A stretch of DNA of 64,000 nucleotides from Pseudoalteromonas umbrosa (GCF_030125375.1 NZ_JASJUU010000006.1:1-64000), one strand, 5' to 3'; numbered from the stretch's first letter, positions 43,131 to 53,004 are shown. Notes: a model not told the origin generated them from the letters alone. A program made the numbers and translations.

Positions 43131-45020
43131 ATGAGTCAGCAAAATTATAACGCAGAAGCCATTGAGGTGTTGAATGGCTTAGAGCCGGTTAAACGCCGCC
43201 CTGGAATGTACACAGACACCACTAGACCCAATCACTTGGGTCAAGAAGTGATTGATAACAGTGTCGATGAAGCACTTGCAGGGCATGCAAGCAAGATTGA
43301 TGTAATTTTGCATGAAGACAACTCCTTGCAAGTGATTGATGACGGTCGAGGCATGCCCGTGGATGTTCACCCTGAAGAAGGTATCCCTGGTGTTGAATTG
43401 ATTCTGACAAAGCTCCATGCGGGTGGTAAATTTTCAAATAAAAATTATCAGTTCTCTGGTGGTTTGCATGGGGTAGGTATTTCTGTTGTGAATGCCTTAT
43501 CTACGCGAGTCGAGGTCACTGTTAAGCGAGATGCCCAACAGTATGAAATTGCTTTTGAAAACGGTGATAAAGTTCAGGATTTAGAAGTCACTGGTAGCGT
43601 GGGTAAACGCAATACTGGTACTTCTGTGCAATTTTGGCCAGATGCGAGCTACTTCGACTCTGCTAATTTCTCTTTAACCAAGCTAAACCACTTACTTAAA
43701 GCGAAAGCTGTTTTATGTCCGGGCTTACGTATTCGTTTTATTAACAAGCAAACCAAAGAAACGCAAGAATGGCATTATGAATCTGGTTTAGAAGACTATT
43801 TAAGTGACAGTGCAAAAGATTTAGAAGTGCTACCTAAATCACCATTTACTGGGAGCTTTAGTGGCTCAACAGAAGGGGTTGATTGGGCACTGCACTGGCT
43901 ACCTGAGGGAGGCGAGTCGATAGCTGAAAGTTATGTGAACTTGATCCCAACTGCGCAAGGCGGCACGCATGTTAATGGCCTAAGGCAAGGCTTGCTTGAA
44001 GCAATGCGAGAGTTCTGTGAATTCCGAAACTTGTTACCAAGAGGTGTTAAATTAACGCCAGATGATGTTTGGGATAAATGTAGTTACGTTTTATCAGTTA
44101 AGATGCAAGACCCTCAATTTGCTGGTCAAACTAAAGAAAAACTGTCGTCGCGTTCATGCGCAACCTTTGTGTCAGGCATAGTGAAAGACGCATTTAGTTT
44201 ATGGCTCAATGAGCATACGGAGACGGCAGAGTTATTAGCTGAACTCTGTATTAGTAATGCGCAAAAGCGTTTACGTGCAGCGAAGAAGGTAGTTCGTAAA
44301 AAAGTCACCAGTGGGCCGGCATTGCCAGGTAAATTGACAGATTGCTCCGGTAGTGAAACTGAGCGTTCAGAAATATTTTTAGTAGAGGGTGACTCTGCGG
44401 GGGGGTCTGCCAAACAAGCGCGTGATAGAGAGTTTCAAGCCATCATGCCACTGCGCGGTAAAATATTGAATACATGGGAAGTTGATTCAGGACAGATCCT
44501 TGCGTCACAAGAAGTGCATGATATTTCCGTCGCGCTTGGTATCGACCCTGATTCAACTGATTTATCGACGCTGCGTTATGGCAAGGTGTGCATTCTTGCC
44601 GATGCTGACTCCGATGGCCTACACATTGCAACTTTGCTGTGTGCACTGTTTGTCAAGCACTTCCCTGCCTTGGTACAAGCTGGTCACGTGTACGTTGCTA
44701 TGCCGCCGCTATTTAGAATCGATGTTGGCAAAGAAGTATTTTATGCCCTTGATGAAGATGAAAAACGGGGCATTTTAGATCGTATTGAGGCCGAAAAGAA
44801 ACGCGGGAAAGTCAACGTTCAACGCTTTAAAGGTTTGGGTGAAATGAACCCAATGCAATTGCGTGAAACGACGATGGACCCGAATACTCGTCGCTTGGTT
44901 CTGCTTACATTGGATGAGCAAGAGCAAACATTAGAAATGATGGATATGCTATTGGCGAAAAAGCGCTCTGGTGATAGAAAGGCTTGGTTAGAGCAACATG
45001 GCGATAAAGCCGAGGTATAA
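43131..45020 (+). CDS. parE: DNA topoisomerase IV subunit B
   Basis: ParE is the ATPase subunit of topoisomerase IV, which separates linked daughter chromosomes. The 629-residue protein (E. coli 630) has the GHKL ATPase motifs (EVIDNSVDEAL, DDGRGMPVD, GGLHGVG), a transducer domain, and the Toprim motif EGDSAGG with ADADSDG. It is followed by parC after 18 bp, so the two subunits are coexpressed. Confidence 0.97.
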   Translation: MSQQNYNAEAIEVLNGLEPVKRRPGMYTDTTRPNHLGQEVIDNSVDEALAGHASKIDVILHEDNSLQVIDDGRGMPVDVHPEEGIPGVELILTKLHAGGKFSNKNYQFSGGLHGVGISVVNALSTRVEVTVKRDAQQYEIAFENGDKVQDLEVTGSVGKRNTGTSVQFWPDASYFDSANFSLTKLNHLLKAKAVLCPGLRIRFINKQTKETQEWHYESGLEDYLSDSAKDLEVLPKSPFTGSFSGSTEGVDWALHWLPEGGESIAESYVNLIPTAQGGTHVNGLRQGLLEAMREFCEFRNLLPRGVKLTPDDVWDKCSYVLSVKMQDPQFAGQTKEKLSSRSCATFVSGIVKDAFSLWLNEHTETAELLAELCISNAQKRLRAAKKVVRKKVTSGPALPGKLTDCSGSETERSEIFLVEGDSAGGSAKQARDREFQAIMPLRGKILNTWEVDSGQILASQEVHDISVALGIDPDSTDLSTLRYGKVCILADADSDGLHIATLLCALFVKHFPALVQAGHVYVAMPPLFRIDVGKEVFYALDEDEKRGILDRIEAEKKRGKVNVQRFKGLGEMNPMQLRETTMDPNTRRLVLLTLDEQEQTLEMMDMLLAKKRSGDRKAWLEQHGDKAEV

Positions 45021-45038
45021 CAAGAAGTAAGGTGTGTC

Positions 45039-47327
45039 ATGACTGATCCACAGGCCCTCTCTTTACAGGGCATAGAACAATTACCTATGGGGCGTTTTAC
45101 TGAAGACGCCTATTTAAATTACTCCATGTATGTGATCATGGACCGGGCATTGCCTCATATTGGTGATGGCCTCAAGCCTGTACAGCGTCGTATCGTGTAT
45201 GCGATGAGTGAATTGGGCTTATCAGCTGCTGCAAAATATAAAAAGTCAGCACGTACAGTCGGTGATGTATTGGGTAAATACCACCCACATGGTGACAGCG
45301 CGTGTTATGAAGCCATGGTATTAATGGCGCAGCCATTCTCTTATCGTTATCCTTTGGTCGATGGTCAAGGTAACTGGGGTGCTGCTGACGATCCTAAATC
45401 ATTTGCGGCAATGCGTTATACCGAAGCGCGCTTGTCTAAGTTTTCTGAGGTATTACTTAAAGAACTTGGCCAAGGTACAGTGGATTGGGTGCCTAACTTT
45501 GACGGCACAATGAAAGAGCCGCAAGTATTGCCAGCGAGACTGCCACATATCTTATTAAATGGGGTTACGGGTATCGCTGTTGGTATGGCGACTGACATTC
45601 CACCGCATAATGTCAATGAATTAGCCTCTGCCTGTTGTATGTTGCTAGACAAGCCAAAAACAACGCTAGAAGAGTTGTTAGAAGTTGTCCAAGCGCCAGA
45701 CTATCCAACTGAAGCGGAAATTATCACACCAAAAGACGATATCCGTAAAATCTACACAACGGGTCGTGGCTCAATTAAGATGCGCGCGGTGTTCCATGAA
45801 GAGCAGGGTGAAATCGTTATTACAGCGCTGCCTCACCAGACGTCGGGTGCAAAAGTGCTGGAGCAAATCGCAGCGCAAATGACCGCGAAGAAGCTGCCTA
45901 TGGTTGCAGATTTACGCGATGAATCAGATCACGAAAACCCGACGCGCATTGTCGTCGTGCCTCGTTCCAATCGGGTGAAGTCTGAGCCGTTAATGGCGCA
46001 CTTGTTTGCCACCACAGATCTTGAGAAAAACTACCGTGTAAACCTCAATATGATCGGACTAGATGGCCGCCCTCAGGTTAAAGATCTACAACAGATTTTA
46101 TCTGAGTGGTTGATCTTCCGCCGTGAGACAGTACGCAGACGTTTGCAATATCGCCTAGATAAAGTATTAGCGCGTTTGCATATTCTAGAAGGCTTGATGA
46201 TTGCCTTTTTGAATATTGATGAAGTGATTGAAATCATTAGAAATGAAGATGATCCAAAAGCGGAGCTCATAAAACGTTTTGGTTTATCAGAAACGCAAGC
46301 TGAAGCCATTTTGGATCTGAAACTTCGTCATTTGGCGAAGCTAGAAGAGATGAAGATCCGCGGTGAGCAAGACGAACTGAGCAAAGAGCGTGACAAGCTT
46401 GAACTCACTTTAGGTTCAGAGCGCCGGATGTCGACCTTGATGAAAAAAGAAATTCAGGAAGCGGCAGAATTATATGGCGATGAAAGACGTTCACCTGTGA
46501 TTGAGCGTCAAGAAGCAAAAGCACTGAGCGAAAAAGACTTAATTCCATCTGAAGCGGTCACAGTTGTATTATCTGAAAAGGGCTGGGCGCGTTTTGCTAA
46601 AGGCCATGATATTGATGCTGAAGGCTTAAATTATCGTTCAGGAGATGTTTATAAAGCATCAGCCAAAGGTAAGAGCAATCAGCCCGCTGTCTTCCTTGAT
46701 AGCTCGGGCCGCGCATTCGCCACAGACGCACACAGTTTGCCTTCTGCAAGAAGTCAGGGGGAACCTATGACTGGGCGCTTTAACCTTGCCGCGGGTGTGA
46801 ACTTTGAACATGTCGTAATGGGTGAAGAGCAAGAGCTTTATTTGATGGCAACCGATGCAGGTTACGGTTTTATTGCTGAATTTAATGATTTAGTCAGTAA
46901 AAACAAAAATGGTAAGGCGCTAGTCAGTATTCCTAAGGGAGCTGAGCTCATTGCACCTATCTCGGTGAATGATGTGGCGACTGATCGCTGTATGGCCATC
47001 TCAAATGAAGGTCGCATGCTCTTATTCCCGCTAAGAGATTTACCTAAACTTGCTAAGGGTAAGGGGAATAAAATCATTTCAATTCCAAGTGCCAAGGTAC
47101 AAGCGCGAGAAGAGTTTGTTAAAGTACTTGCTGTTGTGCCAGACGGGCGTGCAGTCACCTTGTATGCAGGTAAGCGTAAATTAACGCTCAAAAACTCAGA
47201 CTTAGAGCACTATTTTGGTGAGCGTGGTCGTCGTGGTAATAAATTACCTCGAGGTTTACAACGCGTTGATAATTTTGAAATTGAGTTAATTGAACAAGAC
47301 GACTCAGAAGCAGAGACGTCAGAATAA
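45039..47327 (+). CDS. parC: DNA topoisomerase IV subunit A
   Basis: ParC is the DNA-cleaving subunit of topoisomerase IV. The 762-residue protein (E. coli 752) has the active-site tyrosine in AAMRYTEARL (Tyr127). A coiled coil (about 440-480) and the C-terminal beta-pinwheel domain (about 500-740) follow. The quinolone-resistance region HPHGDSACYE carries Ser87 and Glu91, the wild-type residues at the positions equal to E. coli Ser80 and Glu84. Confidence 0.97.
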   Translation: MTDPQALSLQGIEQLPMGRFTEDAYLNYSMYVIMDRALPHIGDGLKPVQRRIVYAMSELGLSAAAKYKKSARTVGDVLGKYHPHGDSACYEAMVLMAQPFSYRYPLVDGQGNWGAADDPKSFAAMRYTEARLSKFSEVLLKELGQGTVDWVPNFDGTMKEPQVLPARLPHILLNGVTGIAVGMATDIPPHNVNELASACCMLLDKPKTTLEELLEVVQAPDYPTEAEIITPKDDIRKIYTTGRGSIKMRAVFHEEQGEIVITALPHQTSGAKVLEQIAAQMTAKKLPMVADLRDESDHENPTRIVVVPRSNRVKSEPLMAHLFATTDLEKNYRVNLNMIGLDGRPQVKDLQQILSEWLIFRRETVRRRLQYRLDKVLARLHILEGLMIAFLNIDEVIEIIRNEDDPKAELIKRFGLSETQAEAILDLKLRHLAKLEEMKIRGEQDELSKERDKLELTLGSERRMSTLMKKEIQEAAELYGDERRSPVIERQEAKALSEKDLIPSEAVTVVLSEKGWARFAKGHDIDAEGLNYRSGDVYKASAKGKSNQPAVFLDSSGRAFATDAHSLPSARSQGEPMTGRFNLAAGVNFEHVVMGEEQELYLMATDAGYGFIAEFNDLVSKNKNGKALVSIPKGAELIAPISVNDVATDRCMAISNEGRMLLFPLRDLPKLAKGKGNKIISIPSAKVQAREEFVKVLAVVPDGRAVTLYAGKRKLTLKNSDLEHYFGERGRRGNKLPRGLQRVDNFEIELIEQDDSEAETSE

Positions 47328-47336
47328 TTTGGTGGT

Positions 47337-47358
47337 GAGCGGGCTCTGCCCGCTCATG
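47337..47358 (+). terminator. Hairpin after parC
   Basis: GAGCGGGC-TCT-GCCCGCTC is a perfect 8-bp stem with no T-run behind it (ATGATTT). It may protect the message end or support a weak terminator. Confidence 0.45.
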
Positions 47359-47548
47359 ATTTAATCAACGTTAATAATCTTTCTACAATTTTTCTTTTCA
47401 ATATCTTTTTTCCGTCATTTTGTCGTAAAAACTCTGATGTACCGCAAGCAATTTCTACCCGACTCAGCTAGAATACACGGTTATAAGTTATTCTTGTTCA
47501 GAGTGACACATGATTAGGTGCCACTCGCACTGACAATACGGGGTTTTT

Positions 47549-48112
47549 ATGTCTGATAAGTGCTATATCACAGCGCAACAGCTATTAGAGGATTCATTTC
47601 GTCTGGCGGCTCAAGTGTATGAAGATGGGTTTCGTCCGGATTTTATCATCGGTATTTGGCGAGGTGGTGCGCCAATTGGTATTGCTGTGCAAGAGTACTA
47701 TGACTATAAAGGCATAGAAACAGATCATATCGCGGTGCGTACCTCTTCATATTATGGGATTGGCAAGCAGTCGAAAGAGATTAAGGTGCACGGTCTACAT
47801 TATATCATTGAGAATGCCAATGCCGGGGATTCTTTATTGATTGTTGACGATGTATTTGATTCCGGCCGCAGTATTTACGCATTGAAGGAAAAGCTTGAAG
47901 AGTTGATGCGTCTAAACTTGCCTAAAGATATACGTGTTGCTTGTCCGTACTATAAACCAGCAAACAAAAAAGTACCTATGACGCCAGACTACTACATTCA
48001 TGAGTCTGATGAGTGGTTGGTGTTCCCACATGAACTATCAGGTTTAACACCAGATGAATTGATTGAAGGTAAATCAGACCTCGCAAACATCAAAGATTTA
48101 TTTGCGAAGTAA
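47549..48112 (+). CDS. Phosphoribosyltransferase, hypoxanthine-type
   Basis: This 187-residue type I phosphoribosyltransferase has the PRPP motif LLIVDDVFDSGRS (about 105-117), preceded by FIIGIWRGGAPIG. It likely salvages a purine base with PRPP. The sequence differs enough from E. coli Hpt and Gpt that I do not give a symbol. A strong terminator follows, so it is a single gene. Confidence 0.85.
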   Translation: MSDKCYITAQQLLEDSFRLAAQVYEDGFRPDFIIGIWRGGAPIGIAVQEYYDYKGIETDHIAVRTSSYYGIGKQSKEIKVHGLHYIIENANAGDSLLIVDDVFDSGRSIYALKEKLEELMRLNLPKDIRVACPYYKPANKKVPMTPDYYIHESDEWLVFPHELSGLTPDELIEGKSDLANIKDLFAK

Positions 48113-48130
48113 GTTATTACTTATTTATTT

Positions 48131-48167
48131 AAAAGCCGTTGAAAACAGCGTTTTCAACGGCTTTTTT
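48131..48167 (+). terminator. Phosphoribosyltransferase terminator
   Basis: AAAAGCCGTTGAAAAC-AGC-GTTTTCAACGGCTTTTTT is a 16-bp perfect stem with a T-run. It ends the transcript of the preceding gene 60 bp before glutaminase. Confidence 0.92.
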
Positions 48168-48226
48168 ATGGCCGGGTGATAGTGCTTTTGTTACACTCCG
48201 CTCATTGTGAATTTTGCATTTTTGAT

Positions 48227-49144
48227 ATGACAGACTATCAATCTATTTTAGAGCGAACTGTACGACATGTTCAGCCTATATTGCACCATGGTAAAGTTGC
48301 TGATTACATTCCAGCCCTTGCTGAGCAGCAGTTAGGCCAGTTTGCTATTGCTATTCAAACGCAAAGTGGTGACACCTATAGTGCCGGAGACTGCGAGGCG
48401 AAATTTACTGTGCAGTCAGTCTCAAAGGTCATGACACTCACATTGGCATTGCAGCGTTACGGTGATGAGCTATGGCACAGAGTGGGTAAGGAGCCTTCTG
48501 GTACTGCCTTTAACTCACTAACACAGTTAGAGTTTGAGAATGGCATTCCAAGAAATCCATTTATCAATGCGGGCGCGATTGTGACCTGTGATGCGCTTTA
48601 CTCACGTTTAAGTGCACCTATTCATACCATGCTTGAAAGCTATCGAATGCAAACTGGTAACCCTAAATTGGGCGTTAACAAAGTGGTTGCACAGTCTGAG
48701 TATGAGCATCGTTATCGCAATGCAGCTATGGCATATTTAATGAAGTCATTTGGTAACTTCAACAATGAAGTTGAAGAGGTGCTTTGGTCATATTTTAATT
48801 TTTGTGCCATTGAATTGAATGCAGCTGAGTTGGCGAAGTGCTTTTCTTATTTATCCAATGGTGGAGTATGCACGCAAACACAGCAGCAAATTTTGCCTGC
48901 CAAACAGATCAAGCAACTTAACTCATTGCTATTTACCAGTGGTTTGTATGATGCGGCAGGAGATTTTGGTTATCGAGTTGGTATGCCAGGAAAGTCGGGT
49001 GTGTCTGGGGCCATTATTGCGGTGGTACCGGGGCGTTTTACGATAGCTGTTTGGTCGCCGGGCCTTGATAAAGTGGGGAATTCAGTTGCAGGAATTGCCG
49101 CGTTAGAGTTTCTTGCTGAAGAGCTCGGAACAGCTATTTTCTAA
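48227..49144 (+). CDS. glsB: Glutaminase
   Basis: Glutaminase hydrolyses glutamine to glutamate and ammonia. The 305-residue protein (E. coli YneH/GlsB 308) has the SxxK pair Ser64-V-S-Lys67 in FTVQSVSKVM, the GIPRNPFINAGAI segment and the late GKSGVSG motif. I chose the ATG at 48227 (MTDYQSI) over an upstream in-frame start at 48176. No good ribosome site precedes it (GATATG only), so the start depends on conservation. E. coli has two glutaminases; the symbol refers to the YneH type. Confidence 0.92.
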   Translation: MTDYQSILERTVRHVQPILHHGKVADYIPALAEQQLGQFAIAIQTQSGDTYSAGDCEAKFTVQSVSKVMTLTLALQRYGDELWHRVGKEPSGTAFNSLTQLEFENGIPRNPFINAGAIVTCDALYSRLSAPIHTMLESYRMQTGNPKLGVNKVVAQSEYEHRYRNAAMAYLMKSFGNFNNEVEEVLWSYFNFCAIELNAAELAKCFSYLSNGGVCTQTQQQILPAKQIKQLNSLLFTSGLYDAAGDFGYRVGMPGKSGVSGAIIAVVPGRFTIAVWSPGLDKVGNSVAGIAALEFLAEELGTAIF

Positions 49145-49154
49145 CGCAGCATAG

Positions 49155-49179
49155 TTTGCGCACACAGTGTGTGCGCAAA
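49155..49179. terminator. Hairpin between glutaminase and gsk
   Basis: TTTGCGCACAC-AGT-GTGTGCGCAAA is a perfect 11-bp stem lying between the two convergent genes. Neither side has a long T-tract, but the position fits a shared terminator. Confidence 0.55.
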
Positions 49180-49184
49180 TTAAA

Positions 49185-50489
49185 CTACTGATCCCAGTAA
49201 GATTGCTCTAGTGAGTCTTCTCTTTCTGGTAAACCACGAGATAATCGTGGTGAGTGTTGAACCAGTACTTCAAAGCTTGCACGGTTTGCATATTTGCTGA
49301 TCTGTGCAAGTGACGAATAGGTGATTGCAGCCTGTTCGTGTTTGGCAGAGTTTGGTACGTTCAAACGGTGATAAACATTTGCTGACAAATCATGTAATAC
49401 CGCAGCTAGCGCACAGTCACCGGCACCATTGGTATTTTTAATGGTATCTGGACCACCCATATAAGGTGCTGTGTGGCTATAAACTCGGATTGGATTATCA
49501 CAATGAGACTTACGCATAGCGCGAGAAAACTCATAGCGGTTAAACTCAGGAATAGCACCCGGCAGCAGAGGGTATTCGGTTTCACGTTTCATCGTGTCTT
49601 CAACGTAACCTGCCATGTACAAACCGGTAGGGCCTGCCGTACAGATAACTAAGTCAACCCAGTCAAGTGCTTTGTCTGCGGCCATGAGTGGATCGTCAAA
49701 GCCCGTGATTGCTTCGCCTTCTTCTTCGTTCATCGCAAGAATATCAACATGCTTTTCAACAAACTCAGCCCACCACTGTGGATCCTGCTCAATCAAGAAT
49801 TTAGTGCCCAAGGTCAATACCACTGGCACACCTGCTTTATTAGCATACTCAACGGCTTGCATGGTTGCCTGTGTCATTGTCTCATCGCCTTTTGTACGCA
49901 TGAGATAAGCACTGATCACCAAAGCTGACGCGTTTTCAATTAATGACTGACTAATCGACTCAGGACGCAAGTAGTTCATTAAACCTGCGCTGATAGCGAA
50001 GGTACGCTCACCACTATCATCAATCAGTGTGAAGCAACGGCCAATGGGACCGGCAACTGGCTGAAGGTGGTCTAGATCGACGCGGCTTGATGTATTACAT
50101 AAAAACTTATACGCATAGCTGCCGATTTCAATACTTTCACTCATCACACCCAACAGTACTGAGCGATCGTCAGCCAGTACCGAATAGTTGTGCATGGTGT
50201 TGCCTATGGTGCCGCCAGCAAATTCGTAGTCAATCATGTCATCACGTTTTAAACGTTCATAAAGTGCATTGGTGACATCATTGTCTATGACTTGTGACAT
50301 ACCACGTTGCAGGTGGAATTCATCCAAAAAAGCTTGGTCGACTTTAGCTTCGATGTCGACAACGATTTGGTCGATGCCGCAAATATAATTACGCTTCAAG
50401 CGATCTTCAGCATTTAAGTGGTTGATAAGTGGGTCCTTATCTTCCACAGGAAAATAATGCTTATGCCTACGGTGTCCCGGAAATTTCAT
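49185..50489 (-). CDS. gsk: Inosine-guanosine kinase
   Basis: Gsk phosphorylates inosine and guanosine in purine salvage. The 434-residue protein has the same length as E. coli Gsk and the same start, MKFPGHRRHKHYFPV. It belongs to the PfkB-type ribokinase family and has the C-terminal NTNGAGDCALAA motif with the catalytic aspartate. It is a single gene on the minus strand. Confidence 0.95.
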   Translation of the reverse strand: MKFPGHRRHKHYFPVEDKDPLINHLNAEDRLKRNYICGIDQIVVDIEAKVDQAFLDEFHLQRGMSQVIDNDVTNALYERLKRDDMIDYEFAGGTIGNTMHNYSVLADDRSVLLGVMSESIEIGSYAYKFLCNTSSRVDLDHLQPVAGPIGRCFTLIDDSGERTFAISAGLMNYLRPESISQSLIENASALVISAYLMRTKGDETMTQATMQAVEYANKAGVPVVLTLGTKFLIEQDPQWWAEFVEKHVDILAMNEEEGEAITGFDDPLMAADKALDWVDLVICTAGPTGLYMAGYVEDTMKRETEYPLLPGAIPEFNRYEFSRAMRKSHCDNPIRVYSHTAPYMGGPDTIKNTNGAGDCALAAVLHDLSANVYHRLNVPNSAKHEQAAITYSSLAQISKYANRASFEVLVQHSPRLSRGLPEREDSLEQSYWDQ

Positions 50490-50534
50490 GTTTTACCCGT
50501 GTGTTTTGAGCTCATTAAATAAAAAAAGCGGCGA

Positions 50535-50540
50535 ATTATA
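50535..50540 (-). promoter_or_regulatory. Candidate -10 box of gsk
   Basis: On the minus strand TATAAT lies 46 bp before the gsk start, a usual promoter distance. The -35 at 17 bp is poor (GGCTCA). Confidence 0.4.
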
Positions 50541-50661
50541 GCCTAATTTTATATTAGTGAGCCATGGTAATTTGGTAATTTTAGCAATAATTCTGTAACC
50601 AAGGGGTTTCTATAGCGCAAGCTGGTATACTTAATCACATATTTACTTTGTTAGTTTTAGT

Positions 50662-51180
50662 ATGAATCATCAAGAATTAGACGAATATTGGATGCGCCAA
50701 GCGTTGGCATATGCTGATAAAGCGGAAGCAGAGAATGAAATTCCGGTTGGTGCAGTCATCGTCCAAGGTGGCGAACTCATTGCTGCTGGTTGGAACCGTT
50801 CAATTGGTTGTCATGACCCTTCTGCACACGCAGAAATGATGGCTATTCGCGAAGCGGGTAAGCGTGTGCAAAATTATCGTTTAGTAGATTGCACCTTGTA
50901 TGTCACTTTGGAACCTTGTCCAATGTGCGCTGGGCTTTTGGTACATAGCCGAGTCAAGCGTGTAGTATATGGTGCAAGTGATGCTAAAACTGGTGCGGCG
51001 GGCTCGGTAATGAACTTGTTGCAAGAACCACAATTAAATCATCAACCAGAAGTGGTCTCAGGTGTACTTGCTCAGGAGTGCAGTGAAAAGCTATCTGATT
51101 TTTTTAAACGTAGAAGAAAAGAGCATAAAGCGGCAAAAAAAGCGCGAAAATTACAAGCTGGAAATACGGCTCAAGATTGA
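50662..51180 (+). CDS. tadA: tRNA(adenine-34) deaminase TadA
   Basis: TadA converts A34 of tRNA-Arg(ACG) to inosine and is usually essential. The 172-residue zinc deaminase (E. coli 167) has the catalytic HAE (His56-Ala-Glu58) and the PCPMC motif with Cys86 and Cys89. The C-terminal end is very basic (RRRKEHKAAKKARK). Its last 10 bp overlap the antisense small ORF at 51171-51335. Confidence 0.97.
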   Translation: MNHQELDEYWMRQALAYADKAEAENEIPVGAVIVQGGELIAAGWNRSIGCHDPSAHAEMMAIREAGKRVQNYRLVDCTLYVTLEPCPMCAGLLVHSRVKRVVYGASDAKTGAAGSVMNLLQEPQLNHQPEVVSGVLAQECSEKLSDFFKRRRKEHKAAKKARKLQAGNTAQD

Positions 51181-51335
51181 GCCGTTTTAGCATCTGCGGC
51201 AAGCTGTAATAGGGAATAAATACGGCGGCGCAGGAGAATTTTTTTATGTATGTTTTTTAGCATGACACGGCGGCGATTTGGATTCGTATTACGCATGTTA
51301 CGTTTAAATTGATGAGTTCGACGTCTTCTTAGCAT
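51171..51335 (-). CDS. 54-residue very basic microprotein
   Basis: This ORF is too short for most gene finders. It has a perfect ribosome site AAGGAGGT at 51340-51347, 4-5 bp before the ATG at 51335. The 54-residue product starts MLRRRRTHQFKRN, holds 12 Arg and 5 Lys with a single acidic residue, and has RRR blocks at 21-23 and 36-38. A shorter hydrophobic/helical tail YSLLQLAADAK follows. Such composition fits an RNA- or ribosome-binding protein, but I recognise no family. It lies 94 bp downstream of mltF on the same strand and overlaps the tadA 3' end. Confidence 0.6.
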   Translation of the reverse strand: MLRRRRTHQFKRNMRNTNPNRRRVMLKNIHKKILLRRRIYSLLQLAADAKTAQS

Positions 51336-51429
51336 CTGAACCTCCTTAATGTGAGAGAAAAACTGTATTACGCGTGACAGAAATACCTGCTTTGTATGAC
51401 AGGCTTATGACAACGAGACTGGGATGCCG

Positions 51430-52812
51430 TTAATTACCGGAACTGAAAGGGAGCGCTCCATTTTCGTCTAACCAGACTAGAGCGTCGAAGTAGCGGCGTA
51501 TATTATCGACATAATGTACAGCAACATCGCCACGCGCATATCCATATCTTGTACTTCGATAGTAGCGTTTTTTAGTCAGTAGTGGTAGTCGTTTTTTAAC
51601 ATCCGCCCAACTATTCGGATTGCCACCTTGTTGTTTTGTCAGTTTTAATGCATCCCTTACATGTCCCATACCTACGTTATACGCAGCTAAGGCCAACCAA
51701 GTTCTATCTGGATCAGACACGTCCTCTGGCACCCTTGAAATTAAGTTAGCTAGGTATTTTGCGCCGCCACGGATGTTTTGTTCCGGTTTAAGCCGATGTT
51801 TAACACCAACACGTTTGGCTGTGCTTTGAGTGAGCATCATGATGCCGCGAACGCCAGTGGGAGATTTTGCTCTTGGGTTCCACATAGACTCTTGGTAGCT
51901 CAGTGCTGCAAGTAACCGCCAGTCAACTTTATGTTCTTGCGCATATTCGATAAACCAAGATGCGTATTTAGGCAGTATTTCCTTACTGGCTTCGACAAAA
52001 GCCACTGTATTCACGTAATTGAACTGCTCGACATGACCGAAGTATTTCTCTTCTAATGCTGCGAGTTGGTTGTCGCTTTGGATTTTTGCAAAAAATGGCA
52101 GAAGTAAGGCATACAGTGAGTCATCACTTTGCTTTTTCATCACCCAAGCGATTGGATCCGATTGAGTGACAGAAAACGCGATACTTAGGTTTGGGTGATA
52201 GCGACGAAACAGCGAAAGGGAGTGAGAGTCCACAATGGTGTATTCAATTTCGCCGGCTAAAATCCCTTGCAGTAATTCTTCTTGATCTAAGGCTTGGGTC
52301 GTCTGCCATTGTAGCTCAGGGTGATCTTGTTTTGCCGCTTGTAACGAAAGAACATGATGACTATTGGCAAGCACAGTTACTGGTCCAGAGAGTTGGCCAT
52401 AGTGTCTAGGACGTTTTTTACCTTGCTTATAAACCAACTTTTGACTGATATATCGATAAAAAGGACCAAAGCGAAAGTTTTCGGCGCGTTTTGGGTGATA
52501 ACTAATTCCAGAGGCGATGATGTCTACATCGCCTCGCTCTAACTGCTCAAAAAGTTTTTCTAAATTGAAAAAGGGGATGATATTAAGCTCAACGTCCAGT
52601 TCATCGGCGAACATACCAGCAAGTTCATATTCAAAGCCTTCTTCTTCGTTATGACCCTGATAATAAGTGGCAGGCCCGACCAAAATTCCAACATTTAGCC
52701 TTCCTTTATTTTTTACTTGTTGAAGCTGGCTCGGTGGTGCTCTATCACAGCCTGCAAGTAATAGGGCTAATATAAGAATGCTTAATAAACCCGTTAGCTT
52801 GTTTTGTACCAT
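51430..52812 (-). CDS. mltF: Membrane-bound lytic transglycosylase MltF
   Basis: MltF is a lipoprotein lytic transglycosylase that cleaves peptidoglycan at the outer membrane. From the ATG at 52812 it has 460 residues with a signal peptide and lipobox LLAGC. Then comes a family-3 solute-binding-like regulatory domain (about 40-270), then the SLT catalytic domain with Glu308 in SYQESMWNP. E. coli MltF has the same layout. An in-frame extension up to 52908 lacks a signal peptide and is rejected. It is divergent from purL, the standard order. Confidence 0.94.
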   Translation of the reverse strand: MVQNKLTGLLSILILALLLAGCDRAPPSQLQQVKNKGRLNVGILVGPATYYQGHNEEEGFEYELAGMFADELDVELNIIPFFNLEKLFEQLERGDVDIIASGISYHPKRAENFRFGPFYRYISQKLVYKQGKKRPRHYGQLSGPVTVLANSHHVLSLQAAKQDHPELQWQTTQALDQEELLQGILAGEIEYTIVDSHSLSLFRRYHPNLSIAFSVTQSDPIAWVMKKQSDDSLYALLLPFFAKIQSDNQLAALEEKYFGHVEQFNYVNTVAFVEASKEILPKYASWFIEYAQEHKVDWRLLAALSYQESMWNPRAKSPTGVRGIMMLTQSTAKRVGVKHRLKPEQNIRGGAKYLANLISRVPEDVSDPDRTWLALAAYNVGMGHVRDALKLTKQQGGNPNSWADVKKRLPLLTKKRYYRSTRYGYARGDVAVHYVDNIRRYFDALVWLDENGALPFSSGN

Positions 52813-53004
52813 GCCTTTTCCATTTTGAAACTTATTAAGTTGCTGACTAACTCTATAAGATACAGAGTGTTTGCACTCGATGATGGTGTGCTTTAAAAGT
52901 AAATTCAAACTTTTAAATGTATGCTCTCAAGTATATACCCATTTGTGAAGCGGGTTTTTTTCGATAAATGACAATTTTGAGTTAAATCTGTGCGTCAATT
53001 CGAC

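Noticed and set aside
45039..47327. Quinolone-resistance change in parC
   Set aside because: The key positions hold Ser87 and Glu91, the wild-type residues.
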